From assembly GCF_002906155.1 (NCBI RefSeq), contig NZ_MUJK01000001.1, positions 496,001-560,000 of the forward strand: DNA of 64,000 nucleotides. The letters run 5' to 3'. The stretch is from Pseudomonas laurylsulfativorans. Its GTDB lineage: Bacteria > Pseudomonadota > Gammaproteobacteria > Pseudomonadales > Pseudomonadaceae. Within the stretch, counting starts at the first letter, position 1; each line of letters begins with the position of its first letter. A model generated the notes under the pieces. It saw only the letters and a list, made by a program, of their open reading frames with translations. It was not told the origin of the DNA and made no database searches. Positions 1 through 7,827 of this stretch are shown one piece after another. Position numbers and translations under genes: made by a program.

Positions 1-197
1 AGCATTACATAGAGGTCGAGCCGCACTCGATGTTGGGCAAAGCGCTCTAGCCTGCGGTTTCAAACTCCACAGAGACGCGCCGGGTCTGGAAGAATGCCAG
101 GCCCAGCGCCAGTTCAACTCAGCCATTCGCCAAAACCCAGTAAAGTCAATCCCCAACTGCCGACCACGAAGCCATGGCTCAATTTCAGGCTTTTCGG

Positions 198-464
198 TCA
201 GCCCTGGTTCTCGCACGCGTCGGACAGTTTACGGTAGGTGATTTCTGCGGTTTTCCCCGTGTCATCGATGTACTTCATGTCGGCCTTCACCACTTTGCAC
301 TCCAGTGTGTCGGGCTCGGTCAGTGAAATCACTTTGCTGACATGCAACGGCATGCCGTAGTGATAAGGCACGGCCTGAGAGGTAGCAGTGTCATTGGCTT
401 GAGCCAACCCGGCAAATACAGTGCAGGCGAGAGCGGCGGTAACCAGCAGGGTGCGAGTGTTCAT
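198..464 (-). CDS. DUF2790-type small secreted protein
   Basis: Codes for 88 residues starting MNTRTLLVTAALA, with a typical Sec signal peptide (basic start, hydrophobic core, cleavage near AQA-N) and a short mature domain containing one Cys in LECKVV and one near the C-terminus (DACENQG). It looks like the DUF2790 family of small periplasmic proteins common in Pseudomonas; its function is unknown. The open frame extends 56 codons further upstream, but I chose this ATG because a GGAG ribosome site lies just before it and a signal peptide follows. It stands alone, with about 310 bases between it and mtlZ. Family assignment is from memory of its size and pattern. Confidence 0.75.
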   Translation of the reverse strand: MNTRTLLVTAALACTVFAGLAQANDTATSQAVPYHYGMPLHVSKVISLTEPDTLECKVVKADMKYIDDTGKTAEITYRKLSDACENQG

Positions 465-670
465 CAGCGATCTCCGGTGCGGACGGAATGTCAGTTCGAT
501 GTGTGGCTTGTCGAACCTGCCGCACTGGGCGTCAGAACAGTCTGAGGGCGTGCGGTCCTGTGAAGTGTTGGACCACACGGTTAAGCGAGGGTTAATCCGG
601 CTGAACGCCGCCTGTCGCGAATGTACGGTCACGGGTATTAGTTAAGACCATCGGGCGCCTGTTAGAAAGT

Positions 671-763
671 CATCGCGAGCAAGCTCGCTCCCACAATGCC
701 CGAGCGTAGACACCAATGCTGTGAACGACCCGAAACCCTGTGGGCGCGAGCCTGCTCGCGAAG
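671..763. repeat. REP palindrome pair (REPIN-like)
   Basis: Two inverted copies of a roughly 25-base REP palindrome (671-695 and 739-763), each with a GCGAGC/GCTCGC core. They fill most of the 311-base gap between the DUF2790 gene and mtlZ. Nothing else is evident in that gap. Confidence 0.85.
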
Positions 764-775
764 AGGGCCTTGAAG

Positions 776-1714
776 TCAGCGAAGTTGCTGCCGGTAAGGC
801 AGATCCGGGCCGGTCTTGCTGCACGTCAACGCCGCCGCCTGCACCGCGAAATTCAGCATGCTGTCGATCTGCTCGCGGCCAAGTTGCTTCACACCCTCCA
901 CCGAGTCCAGCTGCTGTTCGGTCAGCCAGGTAATCAGTGCCGCCTGAAAGGTATCGCCTGCGCCCACGGTGTCGGCGATTTTTACCGTACAGGCAGGAGC
1001 CGACCACGAACCGTGAGCCCGGCTGAACACGCTCGCGCCTTCGCCGCCCCGGGTCAGGAACACCAGCTGACAGCGGTGCTGCAACCAGCCCTCGATCACT
1101 TGCGCCGGATCCTGGCCCGGGTACAACAGATGCAGGTCCTCGTCGCTGACCTTGATCAAGTCGGCCAGCTCTACCAGCGTCGCGACTCGCGCGCGCCACA
1201 GGTCAATGTCGGGCTGCGGGTTCAGGCGCACGTTCGGATCGAGGCTGATCAGGCGTTTGCCGCTTTCCCGACGTACCAATGCCAACAGTGTGTCGGCAAT
1301 CGGTTGAACCACCAGAGAGAACGAACCTACATGCAAGCCACGAACTTCAGATCCAAGTGTCGGCAGGTGTTCCGGTTTCAATTGTCGATCCGCGCAGCCT
1401 TCGCCGCGGAAACTGTACTGTGGCGAGCCATTGGCCCCGACTGCGACCATCGCCAGGGTGGTCGGCGCGGCAAAGTCCAACAGGTAGCCTGTCTGCACGC
1501 CCTCATCTTGCAGCACCTGCAGTAGGCGCCGGCCCAGGTAGTCGGTGGACAACCCGGCCAGCAGCGCCGTGTCCACGCCCAACCGGCGCAAGCCCACCGC
1601 CACGTTGAACGGTGAGCCACCGGCGATGGCTTTGAAGTTCACATTGGACGCCAGACCGCTGGCGTCGTTTTCACTGAAAAAATCGAACAGCGCTTCGCCA
1701 CACACCAGGTACAT
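776..1714 (-). CDS. mtlZ: fructokinase of the mannitol operon (PfkB family)
   Basis: Predicted to phosphorylate fructose made by mannitol dehydrogenase to fructose 6-phosphate in the cytosol. The 312-residue protein has both PfkB signatures: the glycine-rich AGGSPFNVAVGLRRLG near residues 31-46 and DTVGAGD at 248-254, where D254 is the expected catalytic base. Length is normal for sugar kinases of this family. It is the last gene of the mtl operon, 13 bases after the mtlY stop. The ATG start has only a weak ribosome site (GAAGAG), so translational coupling to mtlY is likely. It looks intact, unlike mtlY and mtlK upstream. Confidence 0.9.
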   Translation of the reverse strand: MYLVCGEALFDFFSENDASGLASNVNFKAIAGGSPFNVAVGLRRLGVDTALLAGLSTDYLGRRLLQVLQDEGVQTGYLLDFAAPTTLAMVAVGANGSPQYSFRGEGCADRQLKPEHLPTLGSEVRGLHVGSFSLVVQPIADTLLALVRRESGKRLISLDPNVRLNPQPDIDLWRARVATLVELADLIKVSDEDLHLLYPGQDPAQVIEGWLQHRCQLVFLTRGGEGASVFSRAHGSWSAPACTVKIADTVGAGDTFQAALITWLTEQQLDSVEGVKQLGREQIDSMLNFAVQAAALTCSKTGPDLPYRQQLR

Positions 1715-1727
1715 AGTTGTTCACTCT

Positions 1728-3068
1728 TCAAAGGGTTGCGACATGCTGTTGATAGCGTTCATACGCCTGCTGACAGGCTTGTACATTGTCGGCGACCGGC
1801 AGGGTTTCACTGGCCGGGTCGAGTTTCACACAGCGCTCGCACAAGTGCGCCAGACTGTCTTCGTGCCCGTTTGCCCAGGATACACACCAGGCCGCCTGAA
1901 TCGCCGCACCCAGGGCCGCGGCCTCGCTTTGTTCGGTGCAGATCACCGGTGTATTCATGGTATCGGCGACGATCTGCCGCCACACCGTGCTTTTCGAGCC
2001 ACCGCCGATCAGCCGAATGCTGCGGCTTTGTAAGCCATTGTGGCGTAGCAGGTCCAGCCCGTAACGTAAACCGAACGTCGTGCCTTCCACCACCGCGCGG
2101 CACAGGTTGGCCCGGGTCAGGTTGGTCATGGTCAGGCCCGTCAGGCTGCCGCTGGCATGGGGCAGGGCGGGCACCCGCTCGCCGTTGAAGAACGGCAGCA
2201 TGCACACACCTTCGGCACCGATCGGCGCCTGGGCAACGAGCTCGTTGAATTGATCGATGTCGAGTTCCAGCAGGTCGCGAATCAGCCCGGTGGCATTGGT
2301 CAGGTTCATGGTGCAGATCAACGGCAGCCAGCCGCCACTGGACACCCGTGCCCGTGGGTTGATGCCCAGGTGTTCGGCAATCCCCGGCAGTATCGTGCCG
2401 ACCGGCTGATGGGCATCGATCAGTTCCGGCAGGGCCGCTTGCAGGCGCCCGCTCGGATCGATGTCAAGCAACAATTGCAAATCCCACTGACGGGTTCGAA
2501 CGTTGAAATACCCGGTGCCGGAGGCATCGCCGTACTCACTGCAACTGCGTCCGGTGAGCCAATGGTTGAGAAAGTCGTGGGGCAACAGTATGCGGGCGAT
2601 CCGGGAAAACACCTCGGGGTGCTGCTCTTTGGTCCATAACAGTTTGGACAGGGTGTAGCCTGGCGCAATGACCACGCCCAGGCGTTCCAGCGAAGCCTTT
2701 TCACCGCCCAGATGGGCCAGCAGGCGGTTATTCTGCGGTGTGGTTTCGGTGTCACACCAGAGTTTGGCCGGGCGCAGCACCTTGCCCTGATCGTCGAGCA
2801 GCACCAGGCCGTGCTGCTGCCCGGACACGCCAATGCCCTGGATCGACTGGCCATCGACCTTGGCCGCCAACAAAGCGCGGCGGGTGGCGATGGCGAAGGC
2901 TTCGAGCCACTGGTCAGTGTCCTGCTCGCGACGGCCATTGGCGCCGCTGATCAGGCTGTGGCTGGCCGCTCCATGACCGAGCACTTCACCACTGGCCGCA
3001 TCGAGGATGATGGCTTTGGTGCCCCGGGTGCCGCAGTCGATGCCGAGGTAGTGTTGTTGGGTTGTCAT
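1728..3068 (-). CDS. mtlY: xylulokinase of the mannitol/arabitol operon, with internal in-frame deletion
   Basis: FGGY-family kinase expected to phosphorylate D-xylulose from arabitol oxidation. The N-terminal ATPase lobe (YLGIDCGTRGTKAII, near residue 7) and the C-terminal lobe (RLIGGGSKSTVWRQI) are present. However, the text runs GINPRARVSSGG directly into WLPLICTMNL. In relatives about 45-50 residues lie there, including GGGDN, with the catalytic Asp (D233 in E. coli XylB), and the SLGTSG phosphate-binding loop. The product is 446 residues against roughly 490 for the family, which fits that loss. The frame is kept, so a protein would be made but is probably inactive. The start is the ATG of MTTQQHY; the upstream frame runs into a REP element. 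Confidence 0.85.
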   Translation of the reverse strand: MTTQQHYLGIDCGTRGTKAIILDAASGEVLGHGAASHSLISGANGRREQDTDQWLEAFAIATRRALLAAKVDGQSIQGIGVSGQQHGLVLLDDQGKVLRPAKLWCDTETTPQNNRLLAHLGGEKASLERLGVVIAPGYTLSKLLWTKEQHPEVFSRIARILLPHDFLNHWLTGRSCSEYGDASGTGYFNVRTRQWDLQLLLDIDPSGRLQAALPELIDAHQPVGTILPGIAEHLGINPRARVSSGGWLPLICTMNLTNATGLIRDLLELDIDQFNELVAQAPIGAEGVCMLPFFNGERVPALPHASGSLTGLTMTNLTRANLCRAVVEGTTFGLRYGLDLLRHNGLQSRSIRLIGGGSKSTVWRQIVADTMNTPVICTEQSEAAALGAAIQAAWCVSWANGHEDSLAHLCERCVKLDPASETLPVADNVQACQQAYERYQQHVATL

Positions 3069-3108
3069 GCAAAGTCCCTGGATCGTCAGGTGATTATCAT
3101 TGAAGCCA

Positions 3109-3201
3109 ATCGCGAGCAGGCTCGCTCCCACAGGGGATCTTCAGAGGACACACATGTTGTGCGCGATGCTATCCATTGTGGGAGCGAGCCTGCTCGCGAA
3201 A
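3109..3201. repeat. REP palindrome pair inside the mtl operon
   Basis: Inverted REP copies at 3109-3133 and 3177-3201 lie between mtlD and mtlY, which are otherwise closely packed. A transcript through this site would carry two stable hairpins, which could protect the upstream mRNA or lower downstream expression. Confidence 0.85.
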
Positions 3202-3225
3202 GCGCCAGGAGTTACACCACTGACA

Positions 3226-4698
3226 CTACGCCAGGACCCGCTCCAGAGTTCTTGACACCCCCACTTCCCGCAAACTGTTGCAGCACCACTCGAACGCCGC
3301 GACAAACTCCGGCGCGCGCGCGATCGTCGTACCAAAAATCTCCTCGACCGCCAGCAAACGCTGGGTGATCAGCCCATCATCGGCTAACAGTGCCTGGCAG
3401 AACGCTGCGCGCGGGTCAGGAATCGAGTAGGTCTCGCCATGCTCATCCACGCCTTTGAGGTACAGCGCCCACGCCGCCACCACCAACGCTGCACGCTTGG
3501 TCTCACCGCCATCGACGATCAAGCGGTTGATGGTCGGCACGGTGAATTTCGGAAACTTCGACGAGCCGTCGGAACACACCCGTTCAAGCTGATCGGCAAT
3601 TGCCTGATTGGAGAAACGCGCCACCAGCGTGTCTTTGTACGCGGTCAGGTCGATGCCCGGCACCGGCGCCAGTTGCGGGGTCACGTCCAGATCCATGTAA
3701 GCACGCATGTAGCGCACGAACAGTGGGTCGTTCATGGTCTCGTGGACGAAGCGGTAACCCTTCAAGAATCCCAGGTACGTCAGCGCCAGATGACTGCCGT
3801 TAAGCAGCTTGATCTTCATGTCTTCGTAGGGCGTGACGTCGTCGGTGAATTGCACGCCGACCTTTTCCCAGGCCGGGCGTCCGTTGACGAACTTGTCTTC
3901 CAACACCCATTGCACGAAGGGTTCGCAGACCACCGGCCAGGCATCGTCCACCCCATGCTGGTCGGCCAGTTGCAGGCGATGCAGGGTGCTGGTCATCGGC
4001 GTGATGCGATCGACCATCGCGTTGGGGAAACTGACGTTGGCATCGATCCAGTCGCGCAAATCGCTGTCGTGCAAGGCGGCGAAGGCCAGAAGGGCCTTGC
4101 GTGTCACTGCGCCGTTGTGTGGCAGGTTATCGCAGGACATCAGGGTGAAGGCCGGTGTGCCCGCGGCGCGGCGCCTGTCCAGTGCCGCGCAGAGGAAGCC
4201 GAACACGGTTTTCGGGGTGTCGGGGTACGCCAGGTCATGCTGGATCTGCGGCAAGTGCGGCATGAATTCGCCGGTGCTGTCATCGATGCAGTAGCCACCT
4301 TCGGTGATGGTCAGCGAGACGATGCGGATCTCGGGACTGGCCAGCTTGTCGATCAACGCCTGGACGCCGTCTTCAGCCAGCAGCATGTCGCGAAGGGCGC
4401 CGATCACCCGCACTTCGGTGTCGTTGCTGTCGCCGAGTTCGAACAGGGTGAACAGGTAATCCTGTTGCTGGAGATCGTCACGGGCGCGGCGGTCCTCGGC
4501 ACGCAGGCCGACACCACAGATTGCCCAGTCCAGCGCTTCTCCGGTGTTCATCAGCGCATCGGTGTAAAACGCCTGATGGGCGCGATGGAAGCCGCCGACG
4601 CCGATGTGCGCGATGCCTTGGCGGGTATCGCCCAACACAAAGGCGGGCAGGACCACTTCGGGCGCGAGGCGGTTGAGGTTCTGTCTGTTCAGTTTCAT
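3226..4698 (-). CDS. mtlD: mannitol 2-dehydrogenase
   Basis: NAD-dependent long-chain dehydrogenase oxidising D-mannitol to D-fructose (also arabitol to xylulose). The 490 residues match P. fluorescens mannitol dehydrogenase (about 493) over their full length as I recall it. The nucleotide-binding stretch HIGVGGFHRAHQA is near residue 28, and the catalytic region KIKLLNGSHLALTYLGF carries the Lys, Asn and His of the active site. The ATG of MKLNRQNL was chosen because it starts where relatives do; the gene begins 16 bases after the mtlK' stop. It looks functional and could still act if mannitol enters by another transporter. Confidence 0.95.
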   Translation of the reverse strand: MKLNRQNLNRLAPEVVLPAFVLGDTRQGIAHIGVGGFHRAHQAFYTDALMNTGEALDWAICGVGLRAEDRRARDDLQQQDYLFTLFELGDSNDTEVRVIGALRDMLLAEDGVQALIDKLASPEIRIVSLTITEGGYCIDDSTGEFMPHLPQIQHDLAYPDTPKTVFGFLCAALDRRRAAGTPAFTLMSCDNLPHNGAVTRKALLAFAALHDSDLRDWIDANVSFPNAMVDRITPMTSTLHRLQLADQHGVDDAWPVVCEPFVQWVLEDKFVNGRPAWEKVGVQFTDDVTPYEDMKIKLLNGSHLALTYLGFLKGYRFVHETMNDPLFVRYMRAYMDLDVTPQLAPVPGIDLTAYKDTLVARFSNQAIADQLERVCSDGSSKFPKFTVPTINRLIVDGGETKRAALVVAAWALYLKGVDEHGETYSIPDPRAAFCQALLADDGLITQRLLAVEEIFGTTIARAPEFVAAFEWCCNSLREVGVSRTLERVLA

Positions 4699-4714
4699 CG
4701 CAGGCTCTTGCAAA

Positions 4715-5164
4715 TCAGGCAGCAACGCGCAACGGGCGTGTCAACGCCACGCCGTCGGCATCGAATAAATGGCAGTGTCGGGCGTCCAGAGGCAGGCTCA
4801 GGGTTTCACCGTAGCGGCTGGCCAGGTCGCCGCGAGCGCGCAGGGTCAGGGCTTCGCCAGATGCCGTCCGCACGTGGCAGAAGGTGTCACTGCCCAGGCG
4901 TTCGCTGACATCGGCGGTGACCTGCAAGGTGCAGTCGCCGGGTTTGGCCAGCTCCAGATGTTCCGGGCGAATGCCCAGCGTTACCGCGCCGCCGACGCTC
5001 AGGTGCCGACCGCTCAAGGGCAGGTTGATAGGGGCACCGGCGTCCAGCTGCACTTCACAGCCCTGGCCGTCTACACGGGTAACCTTGCCCTTGAGGAAGA
5101 TCATTTTCGGTGTGCCGAGAAAGCCGGCGACGAACAGATTGGCAGGCTGGTGGTAGAGATCCAT
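4715..5164 (-). pseudogene. mtlK: remnant of mtlK: C-terminal domain of the mannitol ABC transporter ATPase
   Basis: Encodes 149 residues that correspond only to the C-terminal regulatory (MalK-type OB/TOBE) region: it starts at MDLYHQPANLFVAGFLGTPKM, and GIRPEHL is present. The nucleotide-binding domain with Walker A, the ABC signature and Walker B is missing. An intact MalK-type protein has about 370 residues. The frame upstream of the ATG reaches a stop within about 15 codons and does not resemble MtlK, so the 5' part is deleted rather than frameshifted. The remnant sits behind a good AAGGAG site six bases before ATG, so it may be translated. mtlE, mtlF and mtlG, normally upstream, are absent from the window. 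Confidence 0.88.
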
Positions 5165-5357
5165 CGTGCACTCCTTTTCTGCACCCGGCGGGGTACAGAA
5201 GGACAGTTATTGTTTTTGTGTCTTCCGAAGGCAGGAAGAATGTGCACTGATTACAACCTTCAATACGGACGATGACAAAGCGTTGGCAGCACTTAGGCTA
5301 ATACTATTTTGCACTGATGGAGTGTTGCTGAAATGCTAGCCCTTGCTTTGCGTTACC
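5165..5357 (-). promoter_or_regulatory. retained mtl operon leader/promoter region with 9-base direct repeats
   Basis: This 193-base AT-richer stretch precedes the mtlK remnant and is probably the former mtlE promoter. On the minus strand ATCAGTGCA occurs twice (5310-5318 and 5243-5251), 67 bases apart, as expected for half-sites of an AraC-type activator such as MtlR. The segment ends with AAGGAG before the remnant's ATG. The operator assignment is inference. Confidence 0.5.
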
Positions 5358-5777
5358 TCAAACGGGCGCTAATATCTGGATCGACTCAATTGACATGGTT
5401 TGTCCGGTGGCCAATCTGAACTGCATGAAGAATCCTCCATTCGCATCGGCTTTGGCACCTTGAATCAGATACAAACTGTGCTCTCGAAAGGGCATCCCCT
5501 TGATCTCGCCGACACCAGCGGGATGCGTAGCAATCAATGTTTCCCCGGGAAAAAGACCGCGGAGGCGGATTAATACCCGGACATCAACCGACGGCGGCAG
5601 TTGTTGTCCAAAATCCCGCTGGGCATCGGTTGAAAACCAGCAGTACATGTTGGCGATGTCATCGCGTCTGACTTCACCTTCGCCCGTCCAGCCCCCGGTT
5701 TCTCCCGGCGTGTCGAAGCGTACGTATTCGTTGATGTTTGTTGGAGCGACGGAATCTTGCGGGGACTCTGGGCACAT
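5358..5777 (-). CDS. hypothetical protein of unknown function
   Basis: I do not recognise this protein. From the ATG of MCPESPQDS it has 139 residues; a TTG 60 bases further upstream (5837) is possible, and neither start has a clear ribosome site. There is no signal peptide or membrane segment. The composition (VRFDTPGETGGWTGEG, VDVRVLIRLRGLFPGET, HSLYLIQGAKA, GGFFMQFRLATGQTM) suggests a beta-rich fold. It lies between mtlR and the mtl promoter, on the same strand, in a place where from memory no gene is usual. It may have arrived with the rearrangement that removed mtlEFG, but that is inference. Confidence 0.5.
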   Translation of the reverse strand: MCPESPQDSVAPTNINEYVRFDTPGETGGWTGEGEVRRDDIANMYCWFSTDAQRDFGQQLPPSVDVRVLIRLRGLFPGETLIATHPAGVGEIKGMPFREHSLYLIQGAKADANGGFFMQFRLATGQTMSIESIQILAPV

Positions 5778-5870
5778 GGTCTGAGGTCTCGATGTGGATG
5801 GTCGGAGATCCAAGCATGGATAACCCATCACGACCAAACCACTGTCAAAACTACCAGTTTCGACCAGCGG

Positions 5871-6776
5871 CTATCCGAGATTTTGCTCGGTTAGCCGCTG
5901 CACCACCAGTCGTCGGTAGTGCGAAGGCGTCATGCCCTTGAGTTGCTGGAAGCGCCGGTTGAAGTTGGAGATATTGTTGAAGCCCGATTCGAAACACACG
6001 TCGGTCACCGGTTTGTCGCCATCGGCCAGCAACTCGCAAGACTTGCTGATCCGCAGTCGATTGACGAACTCGATGAAACAGCGCCCGGTGGCCTGTTTGA
6101 ACACGCGGCTGAAGTACGTCGGCTTCATGCCCAGGTGTGCCGCGACTTCCTCCAGCGGCAGCTCCCTTGCGTAATGAGCGAAGATGTAATCCACCGCGCG
6201 GTTGGTGCGGTCGACGCTGTTCTCGTCGGCCAGTTGCGGGGTCGTCGCGCCGGAGAGCAACTGGTAATCGTCGCAGGCCGCAAGCAGTTCCAGGAGGATG
6301 AAAAAGTGCCCGAGGCGGGTCATGCCCTGGCTGTCGGCGATACGCTGCATCAGGCCCATCGCCTGGTGGATCGTGTGCTTGCAGCGAAACTCGATGCCGT
6401 ACTGCGCGCGTTCCAGCAACGGCGCCAAGGCCTTGAGTTCGGCGAATACCTGATAGCCGCTGTCGAACAGCTCGTCGGTGAAGTTGACCAGCATATCGCG
6501 CTTGGGAACCACTTCGTCCTCGGCCACCTGGCTGATCCAGTTGTGGGGCAAATTGGGGCCGGTCAGGAACAGTGTCTGCGGATAGAAATTGCCGATGTAA
6601 TCGCCAATAAACACCTTGCCGGAGCTGGCGACGATCAGGTGCAGTTCGTATTCCTTGTGGAAATGCCAGCGCACCAGCGGGCAGGGAAAACCATGCTGGC
6701 GGTAAATGATGGACAAGCCGTTGTGGTCGTCCATCAATTCATAGGAAGGATCGGTAACTCTGGTGGTGCGGGTCAT
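5871..6776 (-). CDS. mtlR: AraC-family activator of the mannitol operon
   Basis: 301-residue AraC/XylS regulator with an N-terminal cupin-like ligand domain (WHFHKEYELHLIV near residue 38) and two helix-turn-helix motifs in the last 100 residues (LEEVAAHLGMKPTYFSRVFKQATG and VTDVCFESGFNNISNFNRRF). The sequence and position upstream of the mtl promoter match MtlR of P. fluorescens, which activates mtl genes in response to mannitol, arabitol or glucitol. The regulator appears intact although its main transport targets are gone. No strong ribosome site precedes the ATG. Confidence 0.9.
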   Translation of the reverse strand: MTRTTRVTDPSYELMDDHNGLSIIYRQHGFPCPLVRWHFHKEYELHLIVASSGKVFIGDYIGNFYPQTLFLTGPNLPHNWISQVAEDEVVPKRDMLVNFTDELFDSGYQVFAELKALAPLLERAQYGIEFRCKHTIHQAMGLMQRIADSQGMTRLGHFFILLELLAACDDYQLLSGATTPQLADENSVDRTNRAVDYIFAHYARELPLEEVAAHLGMKPTYFSRVFKQATGRCFIEFVNRLRISKSCELLADGDKPVTDVCFESGFNNISNFNRRFQQLKGMTPSHYRRLVVQRLTEQNLG

Positions 6777-6837
6777 GTCAGGGCGCTTGTGTTGTTATCC
6801 CGCCCGGATCATGCCTCCTGCCGGGTGAGTAACGCTA

Positions 6838-7728
6838 CTACCGCCTGTTTGCGTGCTCATGCAAGGCATGGCCGTAAACCGCTTTCATGCTGGTCGCGCT
6901 CCAGCAATAACGGACGATTTCGGATTCATCGAAAAAGTCGGTACTGATGAGGCTGCAACGCGTAACCCAGCCTCCCGTGGTGTTGAACCAGTCGTTGATC
7001 TGCCGTTTGATGTTCGCGGGCCCGCCGAGCAACGAATAGGTGGTCGCGGACAGTGACCAGAGGAATGTCTCATCGGGCACCTCTTCCAGGGTTTGTGCGA
7101 TATAGCGTTGCAGTTCGGCGGGGCTGGAAAAGGTCTGGTCGCGCCACTTGTGCGGGATACGCGGCCAGAAATAAGCGCCATCGAGGTCCGGCAGGGCAGG
7201 TGCCGCGATGATCACACGACGATGCCGGCTCGCACTTTTCAGTTCACCAACCGTTTTGAAACCGTCGCCAGGCAGGACAGCCCGCCGCCCAAGTTGACGT
7301 ATGAGCCAGTCATTCAGCCTTTTATGATCGAAAGGCTTGTTGCCATCGGCCAGTTGATGGAAGTCCAGCACGATGAATTCATCCGGGTTTCTATCGAGGA
7401 ATAGCAGCACCGCGTCAATCAGGTCGTCCAGGACGCGGTGCGAGCGAAAGCCGTTGTGATGAAAGTAGAAGCCGGATCGAGTCGCACCGGCCGAGTCGCC
7501 CAGTCGGATATCAAAGGCGCGGGCGCCGTTGTCCAGTTGCCAGGCAAAGGTGTCGTTCTGACAAATCGTCCAGTGGCCGAGTACGACATCATGATTGGGC
7601 GCTTTTTTGTCCATGCCGCAGTTATGTGCGCAAGGCCATACAATGTCAGTCAGTTTTAGTTTGTCTATCTCCAGCGTGTTGCTCATCCAAGTTTGCTTGT
7701 TGAGTAATCCTATTGCGCTATCAGCCAT
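6838..7728 (-). CDS. PI-PLC X-domain-like phosphodiesterase, copy 1
   Basis: 296-residue protein with the signature of bacterial phosphatidylinositol-specific phospholipase C. It has WPCAHNCGMD with H35, NGARAFDIRLGD with R75, FHHNGFR with the second His at 90-91, and PDEFIVLDFHQL. These are the positions expected for the general acid/base pair and substrate-binding Arg. No signal peptide or membrane anchor is visible, so export would need another route. It is a clear paralogue of the next gene upstream on the same strand, 99 bases away. The ATG is preceded by AAGGAG. The substrate is not predictable; related X-domain proteins include secreted phospholipases and toxins. Confidence 0.8.
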   Translation of the reverse strand: MADSAIGLLNKQTWMSNTLEIDKLKLTDIVWPCAHNCGMDKKAPNHDVVLGHWTICQNDTFAWQLDNGARAFDIRLGDSAGATRSGFYFHHNGFRSHRVLDDLIDAVLLFLDRNPDEFIVLDFHQLADGNKPFDHKRLNDWLIRQLGRRAVLPGDGFKTVGELKSASRHRRVIIAAPALPDLDGAYFWPRIPHKWRDQTFSSPAELQRYIAQTLEEVPDETFLWSLSATTYSLLGGPANIKRQINDWFNTTGGWVTRCSLISTDFFDESEIVRYCWSATSMKAVYGHALHEHANRR

Positions 7729-7827
7729 GCTGACTCCTTGTTATTCAATGGAACCGTCCAATGGTTCAACTGCTTTTAGGTTGTGGCAGGCGTGAAGTTA
7801 GCTTGTCTGATAGCGCAAAGGTGTTAT

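Noticed and set aside
642..1199. Long open frame overlapping mtlZ on the same strand
   Set aside because: It is an off-frame shadow of mtlZ running into a REP repeat, with low-complexity Arg/Gly-rich translation.
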